A stretch of 64,000 nt of DNA from Larimichthys crocea (GCF_000972845.2 NC_040032.1:21066248-21130247); one strand, 5' to 3'; shown: positions 1 through 13,212, numbered from the stretch's first letter. The notes: generated by a model from the letters alone, not told the origin. Made by a program: numbers and translations.

Positions 1-1549
1 ACACATCAAGGCACTTTTTCTCATGAGAGCAAACTGACCAAGAAATTGGAATGATTTCAACAAATCAGAGAGAAAACGAAAAAACTGCATAAGCTTAAAC
101 TAACATGGTACACAGTGTTATCATTCATTTATGCTTCTAAAGTCTTCTTTGTGTTCTGTAACACCAACGCTTTCTGTCATTTGTTTCTCAGGCTTTGTTT
201 GTTTTAACGTTAGAGGTGACTTATCTTTTATTTGTCATTGAGAGCGGTGTAATGTGCCGTTGGTTTATTTGAGTGCATCAGCGTTGTAAACGTTGAGATA
301 AACGTGAATTTATTGTGCTGTTGGCTTTGAGTGTTCTTGTGCTATAAGTTCTGTTGATTTGCAGGTGAATGAAAGTTATTCTGCTGTTGGTAATGGTAAA
401 TGGTAAAGAAACTTATTTCATGTTTTGCTCTTATGTTTTGGTGCAGTATCCATCATTGTGGATCGAATAGTCAGTCAAACACTCTTTTCAACTCTTTTCT
501 GAACACATTTACTCTCTGCTGTACTTGAAGACTTTGAAGTTTGATAGCGCTTACATTACAGTTGAGTATGAAAGCGCACACAAAACGCACATACCTCCTC
601 ATCTTGTCGATCTGTGTTAGATCTCTCTCACATGCAACTCACAGCTCGGCTGCTTGACTGCTGGCGCTTACATGTTGTTCAGTCTGCATCTGCCAAACGT
701 GCGTTGCGTTGAAGCATCTGACAATCCCAACAACACTAATCAAACAGCAGATACAAGGCTTACAAACATACACATGCACACAGCGCTCGCTTATCAGGAG
801 CCAGCAGCACAGGTCTGCACTGCATCTATGTAAAGTTTATTTCAATAGATGGCAAATTCAATGGCACTCCAGTTCACTCCAGTCCAAGGAAGTTCAGCTT
901 GATTCCATTCGACTCAGTTCACTTCAGCTCAATGCAATTTAACGCATTCAGTTCAATTCTCAGCCTGTAAGAAATGAGTCGCGAAATGTATTTTTGTGAT
1001 TGTGGCCAGCACAGCAGTCTGTGTTGGATAAAAGCAATCTGATCTCAAAGGAAGAGGTATTTTAATCTGCGCAGGAGTCCCCTTTAATGACGTGTAAAAG
1101 AGGTCCGACATGTAATGGCAGCAATCCGAGAAATCATTTCCACATTTGCATATAATGGACGTCCATTTTGTCACTTTCTGAAGATAAAACGCAAAAGTTA
1201 TTCAACCCCCTACAGCACTTAATACAGGTTTAATCTTTTAGGGGCATTTTGCCTTTATTCGGTCATCACAGTTTCTGTTAGACAGGTCAGACTGTCATAC
1301 AGACACCTATAAAGCATGTCCTCTATATAAACTTGAAAAATGACATCCACAACAGCCTAGCATCCCTTGGAATTACGCCATAATTGGATATCCCACACCT
1401 TAAATTGCATCCACTGCCAACAATCAGTCCTAATGCATGAAACAGTGTGCTCTTAGCGAGGCGGAAAGTGGGTAGTGGATGGGCGTGTAGCACATCTGAC
1501 TTTCATGAAGGAGACTGGATTTTGTATCCCAGTGCAGACCTGTAATTAA
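1..1549. other. Spacer without recognisable gene
   Basis: No open frame here has coding character, and no splice-bounded exon could be defended on either strand. The sequence is of mixed composition. The only internal structure noticed is the degenerate TTCA-rich block at about 858-962, annotated separately. Confidence 0.6.
858..962. repeat. Degenerate TTCA-rich short repeat
   Basis: The stretch repeats variants of AGTTCA, TTCACT and TTCAGCTC many times in about 100 bp. This suggests a decayed minisatellite-like array of a roughly 5-10 bp unit. No unit is exact, so the array is old or the resemblance is partly chance. Confidence 0.4.
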
Positions 1550-1610
1550 AGATCAACTTTATTGATCCCTTGCAGAGAAATTCGAATTATTATTATATTA
1601 TATTATTAAC
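1550..1610 (+). repeat. Probable LINE 3'-tail fragment with ATT-rich end
   Basis: The block reads as an 'ACTTTATTGATCCC...GAAATTC' tail followed by an ATT/ATTAT-rich simple sequence. Tails of this form are common at the 3' ends of fish non-LTR retrotransposons. Only the tail is present and no reverse transcriptase frame lies next to it. The family assignment is from memory and needs a repeat-library search. Confidence 0.4.
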
Positions 1611-1622
1611 CAAAACCACTTA

Positions 1623-1658
1623 TCAGGGCGCCCCCGCGTGAGTGTGGGGGCGTCCTGA
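1623..1658. repeat. G+C-rich inverted repeat (hairpin)
   Basis: Thirteen bases beginning TCAGGGCGCCCCC pair with GGGGGCGTCCTGA across a 10-base loop, with one G-T wobble in the stem. It is much more G+C-rich than the surrounding A+T-rich DNA. It could be a remnant of a mobile-element terminus or a structured transcript. No promoter or host gene is visible beside it. Confidence 0.7.
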
Positions 1659-2442
1659 TGAAACTGAGGACTTTAATTTGGCTGCCAGATTGTTATTTAA
1701 AAGCCATATTGAAGTAAAAAGTCAGAAATGATTGGTTATAATTTGTGTTTGGATAAAAAACTACCAAAGTGTGAATTGTATATCCTTTAGTCTCTTACAG
1801 TAACTACACAGGAATGGATGCTCATAACTACTTGTGATTGTGGCAGGTAAGATGCTTTAAGCCCGTTTCTTGAGATTTCCCTCCATGTATCAGAATCAGT
1901 CTTCTGTCAGAAATTAGAGCATCACAGGGTCGTGTGGGGCTGCAGCAATAGACGAAATTCTCGCTCAGCTCTCAGTTGGAACCAATGAGAAGCAACAGCT
2001 TCTTCTCTGAGCCGCTCAATAAGCCGTTGTAGAACAAGGATTTCCATTTGCATTTGGAAGCAAAAAAAAAGAGAAGATCCTGAGATTGTGGATTACTCCC
2101 CTGGCTTTGCTTTGAAGGGAAGAATTAAGCAGAGGACTTTGGGGAGCTTTACGGGGCAATGGAATTCAAAGTACTGTGTGTGTTTGGTTTGTGTGTGTGA
2201 ATTTTCCCACACTGCCACTAACTGGAGCATGAACTGTGTAAAATGAAAAAAGAGAAAGAGAAAGCTTTCATTTGTTGGAAGCTGATCATATCTACAGCAG
2301 CAGTTTGTTGACACTGGTGCTGACATTAGAGCCTTTGAGAAACCATTTCTTTGTAGACCTGGCTTTTTGCACTGTAATTATGAAAAAGGAAAGGTTATTA
2401 AAAACTTCATAGTCTGCTGTAGCAATCCTCAGACCACATGTA
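1659..2442. other. Spacer, nothing recognised
   Basis: Non-coding DNA of ordinary composition. No repeat, RNA gene or exon was recognised on either strand. Confidence 0.5.
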
Positions 2443-2491
2443 TACAAAAGTATCTGAACAGCGGTGTCCACTTACTTTTGGCCATATAGTG
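2443..2491. mobile_element. Remnant ends of a small DNA transposon
   Basis: A left part (CAAAAGTATCTGAACA) faces an inverted match on the right (TGTCCACTTACTTTTGGCC), so the two halves form an imperfect inverted repeat. The right motif, ending near 'GGCCATATAGTG', is familiar from terminal regions of abundant non-autonomous DNA transposons in fish. The piece is probably an internally deleted copy with only its ends left. The family name is not established here. Confidence 0.45.
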
Positions 2492-3730
2492 ACCATATAT
2501 CACTTGAGTGTTCGCTTGTCTCGAATATTCTTCTCTAAGATTGAACAAAAGACAGTGTATGTTGTGTTTTTGACTTATGTATCAGCTTCATTTCATCTTA
2601 ATAAAAATCTCTAAGCAACGATGCCTGGGAACCATAATAGAGGCTCAGTTAAGAATCTGCACTAATTAAGAAATGTACTCTATGACAACCAGACTCCGCT
2701 CTCCAGCACAGCTGTCAATCAAGAGCAGCATTTCATTATCGGAGAAGCTGCTGATGTGAAACAAACACATGACCTGTTAGCTTGCTTGCTGATGAGGGGC
2801 TGGCAAATTAATTGCTAAAATACAAATCATTGATTTTTAGGAAGAAAAAAACCCCTCATGTATAAAGCACAAAAACGAAGTGCTCAAAATTATGATAAAA
2901 CAGCTTGAACTTAATTTCAAAGAGAAAGCTTATAGATCAAGTAGCTGTTTAAAATTATATAACAGTTCTTACAGAGGTTGAGTTACATAAATAAACACTG
3001 GAGCTATAAATTGTACATATTATCACAAATTGTAGGTAAAACAGTTGAAAGCCTCCATTGATGTTGCTGTCCTCACCCAAAGGGACAATATTCCAGCATG
3101 TGGGTCCATTATTGCGAAAGGCAGTTCACCATAGATCTTTGAGCTTTTACTAGTTGAGTAGAGAAAGTCTATGAACCTGAGGAATCTACCAGTGATTTAG
3201 ATGAGCAATCTAGCCTACGGTATATCAACAACAGTCAGGGACAAAAGATTTATGAACAAGAACTGGGATCATAAAATCCGCCCTAAGACTAACTGAAAGT
3301 CAGAACAAGGACTAGAACAGGACTGATGTGAGAGCTTTTATTTTATTCAGATAAATCGATTACAGCTCATACAGAACGCACAAACAAGTTTTATTTCCTT
3401 TTTGAGGAGGCTTGAAAGCATTGAATTTAAAAAAAGTCATTTATACCAGACCTGTTCTGTAGATAACAGGCTGCTGTTTCGATTATGTCAAATGCAATAA
3501 TTCCCAAGAAAGTTGTGCTAAGATACATTTAATTGTGAGAAAAAAAAACAAAAACGCACTGATGTAACCATGGTGCCACAAATTGCTTATTTCGTGAACC
3601 AACTTCTAATATTCACATAATGCTAGTGGTTGGAAACAAGCATTTAAATTTGCAGTTTTTATTTTGCAGATTTGATTAGGGTTAAACAGCTATTCTTTCA
3701 GATGAAGATGTTGGAAAACTTTCTGGAATT

Positions 3731-3763
3731 TCTTATCGTATCTTATCTCATATTATCTTATCC
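3731..3763. repeat. Imperfect (TTATC)n simple repeat
   Basis: Short run of TCTTATC/TATTATC variants. Low-complexity sequence with no further content. Confidence 0.6.
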
Positions 3764-6700
3764 TTTCACTAAGGCAAATTAGGATGAAAAATAATCTAAA
3801 TTACCTAAAACTATCGTGTACCAAAGTGTTCCACCATGGCTCTAAAACTGTGGGGGAACATCCAGTCTTGAAAACCATTTAGCAGAATAATTTAGGTTTG
3901 TCACAGCCTAACTACCTCAGATAATTTGGGGGACATAGCTGTATCATCAATTGTTTTCTTGATTTGTTATTTACTTTTTAATTTACTAAACTGTGTGCTG
4001 TCCAAAATTTGGAGATTTTGTATTTTGATGCTTTGGCAACATTGTTCTTGAAACTTTCATGCTTTTCATGGCATTGAAAAAATACGTAAGGACACTGGTT
4101 TTACCTCAAAATATATAATTTGTATGTTTTTAATCTGTGAAAGGATGGTTAATAATTGGTGACCGATTAAACATACATAAATAAAGACCTGATTTGGCCC
4201 AAATTCCCTCATGTCTGGAAAAAAAAAACCCTCTCCTTAGGCTTTGAGGATGAGCAAGTCCACCTCCAAAGCTTCACCTTATTCCGGAGCCTCTCAGCTC
4301 TGCCATGACTAAGTTTAATCCTGCACATCATCAATGTGACAGCATTCCTCAGCTAATGTTTAGTGCGAGTATTTCCTTAAGTACTCGACTGCAGTTCTCC
4401 CTCGGCAGAGCCAACACACACACTGGCTCTGTTATTTAACATTTAAACCACAGTTTAAATAATGTAGCAGGGATGGAGGCTGTGGGCTGTGGGAGGTTAA
4501 GGAGAGGCAGGATCTGATAAGTGAGCAGCTGCCTGTCAGCAGAAAATGATCAGGGATGAAACTCAGCAAAAACAAAACAGGTCTTTTATGGTTGAGGCGT
4601 CGGAGGGCTGAGGGGATTCACGTCACGTCCGAGCCTTCGACTGTAGTGAGAAGAGAGAATGTGTGTGTGCCTATAATCACGCATTTTCACTCTTGCAGAG
4701 GAGAGCGAGGGGAAGGCCAAACTTAAGGTTCTGCAGTGGCTCGTTTCAATCTCTGACTGTGTTTGAGTTTGTGATCCACAGTAAGGGGAAGCACTTTAAT
4801 AGATCACAGAGAGAGTAGTAGAGGGCAGACATATGAGCTTTAGAGACAGACAAGACAGGTAATAACTGAATTGCATGACTCCAGAACCTAGGAAAAAATA
4901 CATTCACATACTGTTAGCAATTCTATATTTTTGTTGTAATCGAAAAAAAAACAGACCTTGACCTCTGTGAGGCTGTCTGGTAAAATATACTTAAGTAGCA
5001 TTCATTTTTGTTACTTGTTTATAATATGGAATTAGAAGAAGAAAAGAAAGGTCCTTGGGGACACTCTAGACATGAGGTGATATGACTGATTTATTAAAGA
5101 AAAATGATCCCTGAGGCCAACTTTCTTTTTGTCCCTTTATGTGTTGACGTATGCAGGAGCAAAGGCCACTAGACACACACAAAGTAGCAAAGGAACATGG
5201 TCACATGTTGGAATAGACTGCACTGAAACCAGACATTGATTTCTTTAGTGTCACACTTGAATCGATTGCTGGCTGCCTTAACTTATCAAGGATCCTTGTT
5301 TTTCTTTTGTTCTTTCAGTGGTAGGTGTTGATCTCTTCAGTTGCCTCTGTCTGTTATATATAATGTACACAGTGCCTGCCTGACACCCTAAATTGGTCCC
5401 CAAGACTCATGCCATCACGATAAACTGAACATCCACCTAAGAATGTCTGTGAGTTGTTTCAGAGTATTACTAATTCCACTGTGTTCTTCTTTTGTGTTTG
5501 TTTTGTGTGTAGAAAGATACAATGGATTTATACCATGCAAGGCTCTGACAACCACCAACCCGTCAAATATGGCAGCTTAGCCAGAGAGAGAACACAGAGT
5601 TACATAAACATTTATGAATTGCTGTACTTGAGCATTGAGAGGTATTACAGACAATTAATGTAGTGATCAAGCAGCAGGTCCTGGGGGAAACAAGGGAGTA
5701 GAGTTTGGTCACTAAAGTGATCATCTGTGCACAGGGTTAGTGTAGTATAGATCTAACACACACACTGCAGTGCTTATGAAGATCTTATTCCTTTCCTCAA
5801 CTGACGGCGTGATCTCAAGCGGCCTCATTACCAATATCATATAAATACATAGCCCGGGACCTTGATTTGTTCAATAATTCAGCTGCTGTTTCTCCCTTTG
5901 CTCAAACTGCAGCTGCTGATGGCAAGTCTGGAGGATGGTGTTAATACTGGGAACAGGGAACACAACTCCTGTATGCAGCATTGGGCAATTGGATGAATAC
6001 ATCAGAAACTGCCAATGGACTAAATCCACTGCTGGTGGGAATTTCCTCGGTTATACAATGTTGACTTATATTACCTGGATATTTGGCAGTTTAAAAAGTC
6101 AAAGTAGTGCAATATGCTCATGGCTTAGCACAAAAACACCTTGACAAAAGATGATGGAACTATCAACAGAACTACTGACTAGTTATTTTTGGAGTATCAA
6201 ACAGTCTGATTAAAGGTTTTTTTTTAAAAACCTAATGAGACAACATTTTTTTCACACAACTTAAAGCTACATGACAGTTATTGGTCACTAAGGGGTAGAA
6301 AGTAATAGGTACACCAACCTGACACTTATGCATCCAGTAGATGGTTACCAACCTATCATTTCCTTTCAGAAGTGTTTGTATGAAGTCCAATGTTCAATCT
6401 CTACTCTAGATACTTTACTTAGTCCTGATCCAAGAAAAAAAAAATAAATCTGGTTTTACTTTGCTGTTTGGTGCCAGGCAGATAGTGTACAGTGGGTTTA
6501 TCAGACCTTGTTTGCTGTGAATAGCTGCCTGCTGTTGCTGGAAATAAGGTTGACGAGAGCCCTGAGGCTGGACCATGGAGTAAATGTACTATAAGACCAA
6601 AACTATGGAAAGTAATAAAAGAGGTTAAAAAGCCCCACAGCCCTATGAAAAAAGTTGGATAAGTTTTTATTAAGGGGCGAATGCCTTGCAACAGATGAAA

Positions 6701-9451
6701 CTCTCTTTGGAGCTTTTTAGAGTCAAATTTATTAAATCTGCCTCTTTGATTATAATTTTCAGAGTATTAGTTGTACCTTTCTTCATTTATTCCAAGATGT
6801 CTTATACTTACTAATAATTACTTCATAATACTATAATATGGAAGCAGCATGCCTTTCCTTCCCATATCCAGTGGGCTAATGGCAAATATGACATATGAAA
6901 TTGCTGGAAACTGCGTACCCCTCAATAACTAATTCCTATTCACACCAAATTTCAAACCGACTTACTGTGTTACAGCCCATGAATAGCATGTCTTTGACAG
7001 CACAAAGCAGACCTAATGTTCACTGTGATGGACTGACGAAACAAAGCAAGTTTTAAGCCTCTGCAAGTGATGTTATTAAAATGAAGTGTAACTAAATGGA
7101 AACTCTGAGGAGTGCCTTCATCAAGACAACAAGCTGAGATATGGCTTTGAAAATGTTCAGCAGTACTTCCAACAAACAAAATTAGCAGATAATGGATATG
7201 GATGTCCTGATCGGTTCGCTGCTCATTGCCATCAAACGTATGCAATCAGGAGATTGGGATTAATGCTTCACAGTCACGAGTTGTGAAGACTGATCGATGA
7301 TGCACATTTGTTTACTAGCAGGTCTTGACCTCTCCATTATAGTGACCGCACAGTCTCCCTTCCAGTAAAGATGGCAGCAAAGTTAACAATAACAGGGATT
7401 TATTGATCATGTATCATGTCTAATTTCAGTGAATCAAGGATGGAATTAATCTGCAGATGCTTCAGTTCAAGTGGAGACCAACTGTTTCTATGTTTAAATT
7501 CAGTTATTTATGTTTCTGAACGATGTATATTTCAGTGCTTGTTTTTTAATACAGTTATACCAGCTGCTACAACAAAAACAAAGAGATCTGGGCACCCATT
7601 ATAATGTCTTTAAACATGCAACACCACCTGTATTGTCCATTAAGATAAAGATGTTTAGAGATGTTTGTAGCCACATGAGCTACTGCAGGCTTCAGGCTCC
7701 CAAAAGGTTCAGCACATCAAGTTTGTTTTTTTTGTAGGGAAGGAATCAGATGCGGAAGAGTAATGGGAGTAAATTAGAGTTGATGAAAGGAGTAAAAAAA
7801 AAAAAAGCTGCAAGAGCTAGTAGAGACTTGACCATCATTGAATTCATTTTTGTTGGTGTTTTGTTTTGTTTCTTTTTGCAGAGTTTAGAGGAAAATGTGA
7901 ATAATTCATATTGTGTATTGACCTCTGTCAGCAACCAATAGGAACTGCAGCAGCATCGATTGAACCTTTCTTGAACTGCTCATACCAAACTTCACCTCAC
8001 CCTGAAATATAAATAAGCAATTAAACCTTATTTTAACAACAAGAAAAAAAATCAGCTTTCTTACAAACTTACAAATGTCAGCTTAAGTTGCACTAAGTCC
8101 AGTGGTACATTCATGTGTGAGTTTTTCCTTTTTTTTTCCTATTAAAAAGTATGATGTGTTGACACAGGCTACATGAAATTGAGCCACTGTTTTAAACAAT
8201 ACTAACCCTAACTCCACAAGAATAAACATCAGTTCTTCTGCCAGATGCCACTAGTTGCCCTTCTCCAGCAGTGGTCTGTCAGGTCAAGTGGAGGCTATTT
8301 TGTTTCCTCACTGTGTGCATAATAACAGCCAGAATGTGCGTATCCATCTGCAGCTGTGTTTGATTTTGTTGCCTTTCTGGTTGAACTGTAAATAATTGGA
8401 GTGAATAATTCAGTAGAGTTAACTGAATGAACTAAAATTAATGTTGAAATTTTTCTTTCTTGTTTTTGCTATTCAACAGAATGAAACCATGGCTGTTAGA
8501 CTAAAATATGGACTCTTATATGCATATAATTAATTTTGTTTCCCTTAAGTTCATTATGCGCAAGCAAGTAAACAACTAAGTGCCCGGTCACACCAGAAAA
8601 TGTGTTTATCCCTCCTTTTGAAACAAATAGTGCTGGCTAGACACAAACATGCAAGAGTTATGGCCCTTTCAGACAATGCGCCAATAGCAACGCTGTGCTT
8701 CGAAACCCTTTATTTTCAATGTCTTGTGACTTTTTTGTGTTTTTGTTTTGTTTTTTTTCTGCCGCATTAAGCAAAGCACGACACACAGCACAGAACGCCA
8801 GTTAAAGCTTTGGGTATCTATTATATTTTGCGATCGGCGAATTCAAAACATATCTCATATTGGACATTGGTGGGGATTTTCAGCAATCAATCGAACTGGG
8901 CATGCCTTGATACTATGCTTCCCACAACACAACTTGATAGCATGTTTTTCAAACCCCGCCCAATTTGTACTGCATTTGAATTTTCAAGCCAGATTTGTGG
9001 TTATTTGCTCAGGCTTGAACACTTCATAGGTGTTGCTGAACTCCCTGTGACAAGTAAGCTGATCGTCATACATAAAATTGCTGAAGTACGCCTTTCATAA
9101 ATGTTTGTTTTAATTTGGTAAGCACTGAAAGTCTATAATCCTTCTAGACAGAGCCTTCAGACTTCACATGAAAAGGATTTCTATTATTTATACCAGACCA
9201 GGTTCCAAGTTTACTCAGATTTTTTGGACAACTCCTGACTCACCCTGCATCAAAGTCCTCTGAGATCTCAACTTTTTGTTCTGTCTCTAGGGATCCAGAC
9301 ATGGTCAGAGACAACCAGGTTGCCATGCCAACACGTTGGCACCCAGCAGCACCACAGCACTGTCTTTCCTGACTAAAACCCTTTTTTCTTTTTTTTTTTT
9401 AGAATCACACTTATACATTTGCACATCTGAGCTTCAAACAGATCTTTTATC

Positions 9452-9490
9452 TTTTTTTTTTTTTTTTTTTACAATTCATTTTTTTTTTTT
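9452..9490. repeat. Poly-T tracts
   Basis: A run of 19 T and a run of 12 T are separated by a short ACAATTCA linker. They could be the A-tail of an old minus-strand retroposed sequence, but no body of such an element is recognisable to the right. Confidence 0.7.
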
Positions 9491-10493
9491 GTTTCATAGT
9501 TTTTCTGTGTAAGCACATTTTGAATTTCTGTCAGATCTTTTTGTCAGACATTTTTCAGGGTAAAAAGTCTCTTGACAGCTCAAACAGAATAATCTGAAGC
9601 ATGACTTGGCATCTTAACAAATGTTATTTTAAATATTTGTTTGTGTTTTTATTAGACATCCTGGGTTTTATTGTCATACTGTAGATGATGCTTGTGTTTC
9701 TTTTCTTGTGTTCATTTTTTTATTTGTTTTATTAGCATCAGCCATCATTTTGTCAATGTCATCCTATCATGTTTAAAGAGTCATATTTGGCATACAGACA
9801 TGAGAGTGGAATTAATCTTCTTATATTACACTCATCGAGATGTCAAATTATTCCTTTATCAACTGAGCAGTTCACAGGGTTAGTTTGGATGGTTCAAATT
9901 TGAGCCACCTAACAAACCTTTCTGTCAGACAGCCCTTTCTGATGGATTCCGATTTTCATCTGCTGCCCCCATCCACAAGAGTACTTTGCTTATCTTCCAT
10001 GATGGTCCTTCTGTCTGCTTCTTCAAACTAGGGGCATGCAGGCTCTCGTCTATTGTAGGTAATACACTCATACAACCCCACTTCAAATAACCTGGGTAAA
10101 CCCTTTTAAAGGTTACATTTAGTAAACATTACAGTTGATACCGCATATTGGACCAAACTGGACAACTGAAATTTGGGTCAGTTGTGGGTGGACCTAAAAA
10201 CATCATTGTTTTTGACCGACAAGAAGAAGCCTGACAAGAATGGTAATTCTGACTGACACTTCTGCAAAGGCATCAGTGGTAGATTTCAAAACTTCTGTCT
10301 TGTCTTGAAGGCACTCAAAGAGAATTGAAGTAATGATGCAAAAACTGTTCCAGTTTTTTGGTTATTGATCGGCTTAGTCGACAATGCTTCAGGAGCAAGT
10401 GCCCTGAAACTCGGAATGTGGAGACTCCAAAATCCCTCAATTATTTCTTCATTTATTTTTTTTTCCAAGAGTAAGGACGGTTTATTCCAGTTC

Positions 10494-11031
10494 AGTTTCT
10501 TTTCTTTCTTCTTCTTTTTCTTTTTTTTTTAAATTGACTTAAACAGCTTCCATTTGTGCACTCCCGCACTTTACACTTGCTGCAATCGAAACTCTCTCCC
10601 CTCTCATCTTCCCTTCCATTCAGTCTGAACGCATCTTGTAAAGCACTACCTCACACTTGCTTTTTCGTCTCTTTTTTTTCGCCCCTTCCCTCCTGACAGT
10701 CCTTCCCTCCTGACTCTTTTGCTCTCCTCTCTTCTTTTGTCTTATTTCTCCTCCCTCATCTCCTCGCTCTCTTCCACCCTCTGTTCTTCTCCTGTCCCAT
10801 CCCACTTTCTCCTGATCTCCTCTCTCGTTTTCACTCCTGTTCTGTCACTGATTTGCTTCGTCCTTCACCCCCTCCTTTTCTCCAATCCTCATCGCTTTAC
10901 TTGTCTCTTTTTTTTTACCTCCTCTCTGGTTCTTCCTGTCTTTTGCCACACTCCCCTTCTAATCTCCTCTGTCTCCTCACTCGTGTATTTACCTTCTTCT
11001 CCCTCCCTCTTTTCTGCATTTTTTTTTTAGA
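10494..11031. repeat. Long pyrimidine-rich tract
   Basis: About 540 bp in which the plus strand is mostly C and T (TTCTTT, CTCCTC, CCCTCC variants) with few interruptions. It ends in CTGCA, a T-run and AG at about 11017-11031, which has the form of a strong 3' splice acceptor. The open frames reported by translation in this tract are low-complexity serine/leucine/phenylalanine strings and are not believed to be proteins. No branch point or downstream exon could be confirmed. Confidence 0.7.
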
Positions 11032-11084
11032 CAGCAACACGACCACAGAGAAGAGTTAAAGATTGTCAACTGCGCTGTGCAGTA

Positions 11085-11440
11085 AATCCCCGGCTGACCT
11101 CCTGCTGCATTTAAATTCTCTAATCTAGTGACAAAAGGAACGAGGCGATGAGCTGGTGCCTTATGGGAAAGGTCAAATTGCTAACTAATCTGGCCCCCCG
11201 CATCCCCCTCCCTCTCTCCACAAGTCCCCTGATGCTGCTCTCAGCTCTGTAAAAAAATCCCACTGTGTCATTGCACTCATGTCTGGAGGTCACTGTACTC
11301 CGCAGAGCGACCTCACAAGTTTTGTGTAGCAATTAATTACCGTCACCATGGATGGCACATATGGGCCTATTATCATAAGGCCTCATGGGAGGATATTTCC
11401 TGCGGCCATTATTCTGTGGGAAGTGACAGGGAACGTTTTA
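11085..11440. promoter_or_regulatory. Possible conserved non-coding element
   Basis: This block, directly after the pyrimidine tract, has balanced composition, lacks simple repeats, and contains a palindromic homeodomain-type core (CAATTAATTA, about 11331-11340) plus other A/T-G/C mixed words. It has no coding frame of note. Calling it regulatory is inference from composition and motif only. Conservation cannot be judged from one sequence. Confidence 0.2.
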
Positions 11441-12439
11441 AAATGCCAAACAGGCTTTTCTTTCACTCCTTTGTTGGTCCTGGAGTCACACCAGAGACGA
11501 GCAGATAGGGTTTGTTGGTTATTTTTAACAACATTTCGGGCTTTACAGATACAGCGCGGAGAGAAAAGGAAGGGTGTGAGGAGAGAGGACGGGAGGACAA
11601 GTGTCCTTTTCTCATAAGCATCCTGAGTCTAAGAGGATCTCGGCGACATCTTTTGCTTTCATTTGACATTTACAGCATGTACAGCGTGTTCCTGAAAATC
11701 CTGGTAAACAAAGACGTCTTGAAAAGAATAACAGATTAACACGCTTTCCATGCAAACCTGCAAGAGTAGATAACGCATAAATAGATTGTCGTTTCAAGTT
11801 ATAATCATTGAGGCTTTCATTATTTTGAAGCCCATTTTTAATAGTTAAAGCAGTTTTCACCGTTTACTGGTGTAGTAACGTTACTGTGTACTGTACCTTT
11901 CACAAACAACTCAAAATTTCTAAAAACGGAAAAAGGATTATAATAGGAAATGACACACGGATATACTGAACAACAGCTTCTCTCAATGAGACTGAATTGT
12001 TTTACGCTGATTTTGCATTGCTGAGCACCTGAAAATTGGAAAAAAACTTCAGCTCAGAGCAGAAAAGCCGAACATCATTTGCCTTTTTCCCCCCAATTGT
12101 CCAATCAGATGAAATGCGAGTCACTGCAAAGTTTGCAGTTTCTTGGAAATAATCATGGTGGGACAAACTTGTGGTGGTTGTATGACTTTACCAACAGTTT
12201 ACAAACTATTTTACCATGATTGCCTTGAGTCAAATATGCGATTCAGTAAATTTCCTGTAGCTGGTGGTCATTTTCGTGGTGCTAGGCATGACTAGATTGT
12301 CAAACTGTCCTCGATCCTCACAGTCCATGCTTTGTTCAGCTGCACTGTAAACAGAGACACTAGCCACTCTCTTGTGTTAGATTTTTCTCTCACGTCTTAA
12401 TAAATCATTTCCTTTCAGACAAGAGGTCTGGTTATTTGA
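11441..12439. other. Spacer, nothing recognised
   Basis: Non-coding DNA. Short open frames on both strands overlap each other and show no motif. No repeat family was recognised. Confidence 0.5.
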
Positions 12440-12443
12440 TGAT

Positions 12444-12570
12444 GACACTTACGTCACTTGCATCTATTCAGGAGTTAGACAAGAACTTCTTATTCAGTAT
12501 GGAGTATTTGATGTATTTTTTGATATGCAAAAAGGCGTACTGACATTAAATTTGACAAATTACTCCAACC
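12444..12570 (+). repeat. Ancient direct repeat X, copy 1
   Basis: It shares an ordered series of words with 13545-13760: GACACTTACGTCACTTG versus GACACTTGCGTAACTTG, then CTATTCAGGAG, then GTATTTGATGTA versus GTATTGGATGTA, then TTGACAAATTACT versus TTGTCAAGTTGCT. The match is collinear but diverged and gapped. It is therefore an old duplication or two copies of an undescribed interspersed repeat. Confidence 0.55.
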
Positions 12571-12993
12571 TTTTCAGCCCCACGGACACAGACACTGGCA
12601 TTCTCCGAAGAGACGTGTACAAGCTGCTGGTGTCTGCTGTCTGATGTTTGATGTAACATCTTCAAAGGGTGACTTTAAAAGTTTTAGGTTAATATAGATT
12701 CCTATGCAGTTAGTCATGAAAGCAATTCCAGGGGGGGTGATACTTTCTCTGGGTTGCACTTCTCAAAACTGTAGAAATCTTGGCCAGATACACTTTCTTT
12801 TTTTTTACATTTCCCAACATCTCTACAATAGAGGTGATGCATGAAGAGTCACAAATGTCACAGTTATGGGGAATACTTCAGGTTAAAATACACAGAAATG
12901 TTCCTTTGCCACTATTTGAAAAGGTTTTTGCTGATCCCAGTGGTTTAACTCCAGGATCCCATGAAATCACTGGTGGTAGCCTTTAATCAAGCA

Positions 12994-13212
12994 AAGGTTT
13001 ATTGGCTTTTCAGATAATATGTATCCTTCTGGTGCACTTTCATTTAATCTTGAGTTCCCCCCTAGGAGCAGACACATGCTCTTTATTCTGTACTTTCTCC
13101 AATATTATATTAGTCTGATCTGTCAGAGAGGCCGCTGAAACTGAACTTTTTATGTTCAGTTTTTTAGATCTTTTCCTGTTTCGTCTCTTGCCTGTGGGCT
13201 ATATTGTGGTTC
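12994..13212 (+). repeat. Ancient direct repeat Y, copy 1
   Basis: It is collinear with the block at 13248-13481. Shared words include GGTTTATT, CTTTTCAGA, GGAGCAGACAC, TGCTCTTTATT, CTGATCTGTCAGA, CTGAACTTTTTATGTTC and CTCTTGCCTGTGGGC. The copies differ by many substitutions and indels. No reading frame is conserved between them, so this is not a duplicated exon as far as I can see. Confidence 0.75.

Larger units (their letters stand above)
2492..10493. other. Long spacer without recognisable gene
   Basis: Eight kilobases of A+T-rich DNA. All open frames are short and lack familiar motifs. Local features are a TTATC-type simple repeat near 3731-3763 and poly-T runs near 9452-9470 and 9479-9490. 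No RNA gene, exon or autonomous element was recognised on either strand. Confidence 0.5.
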
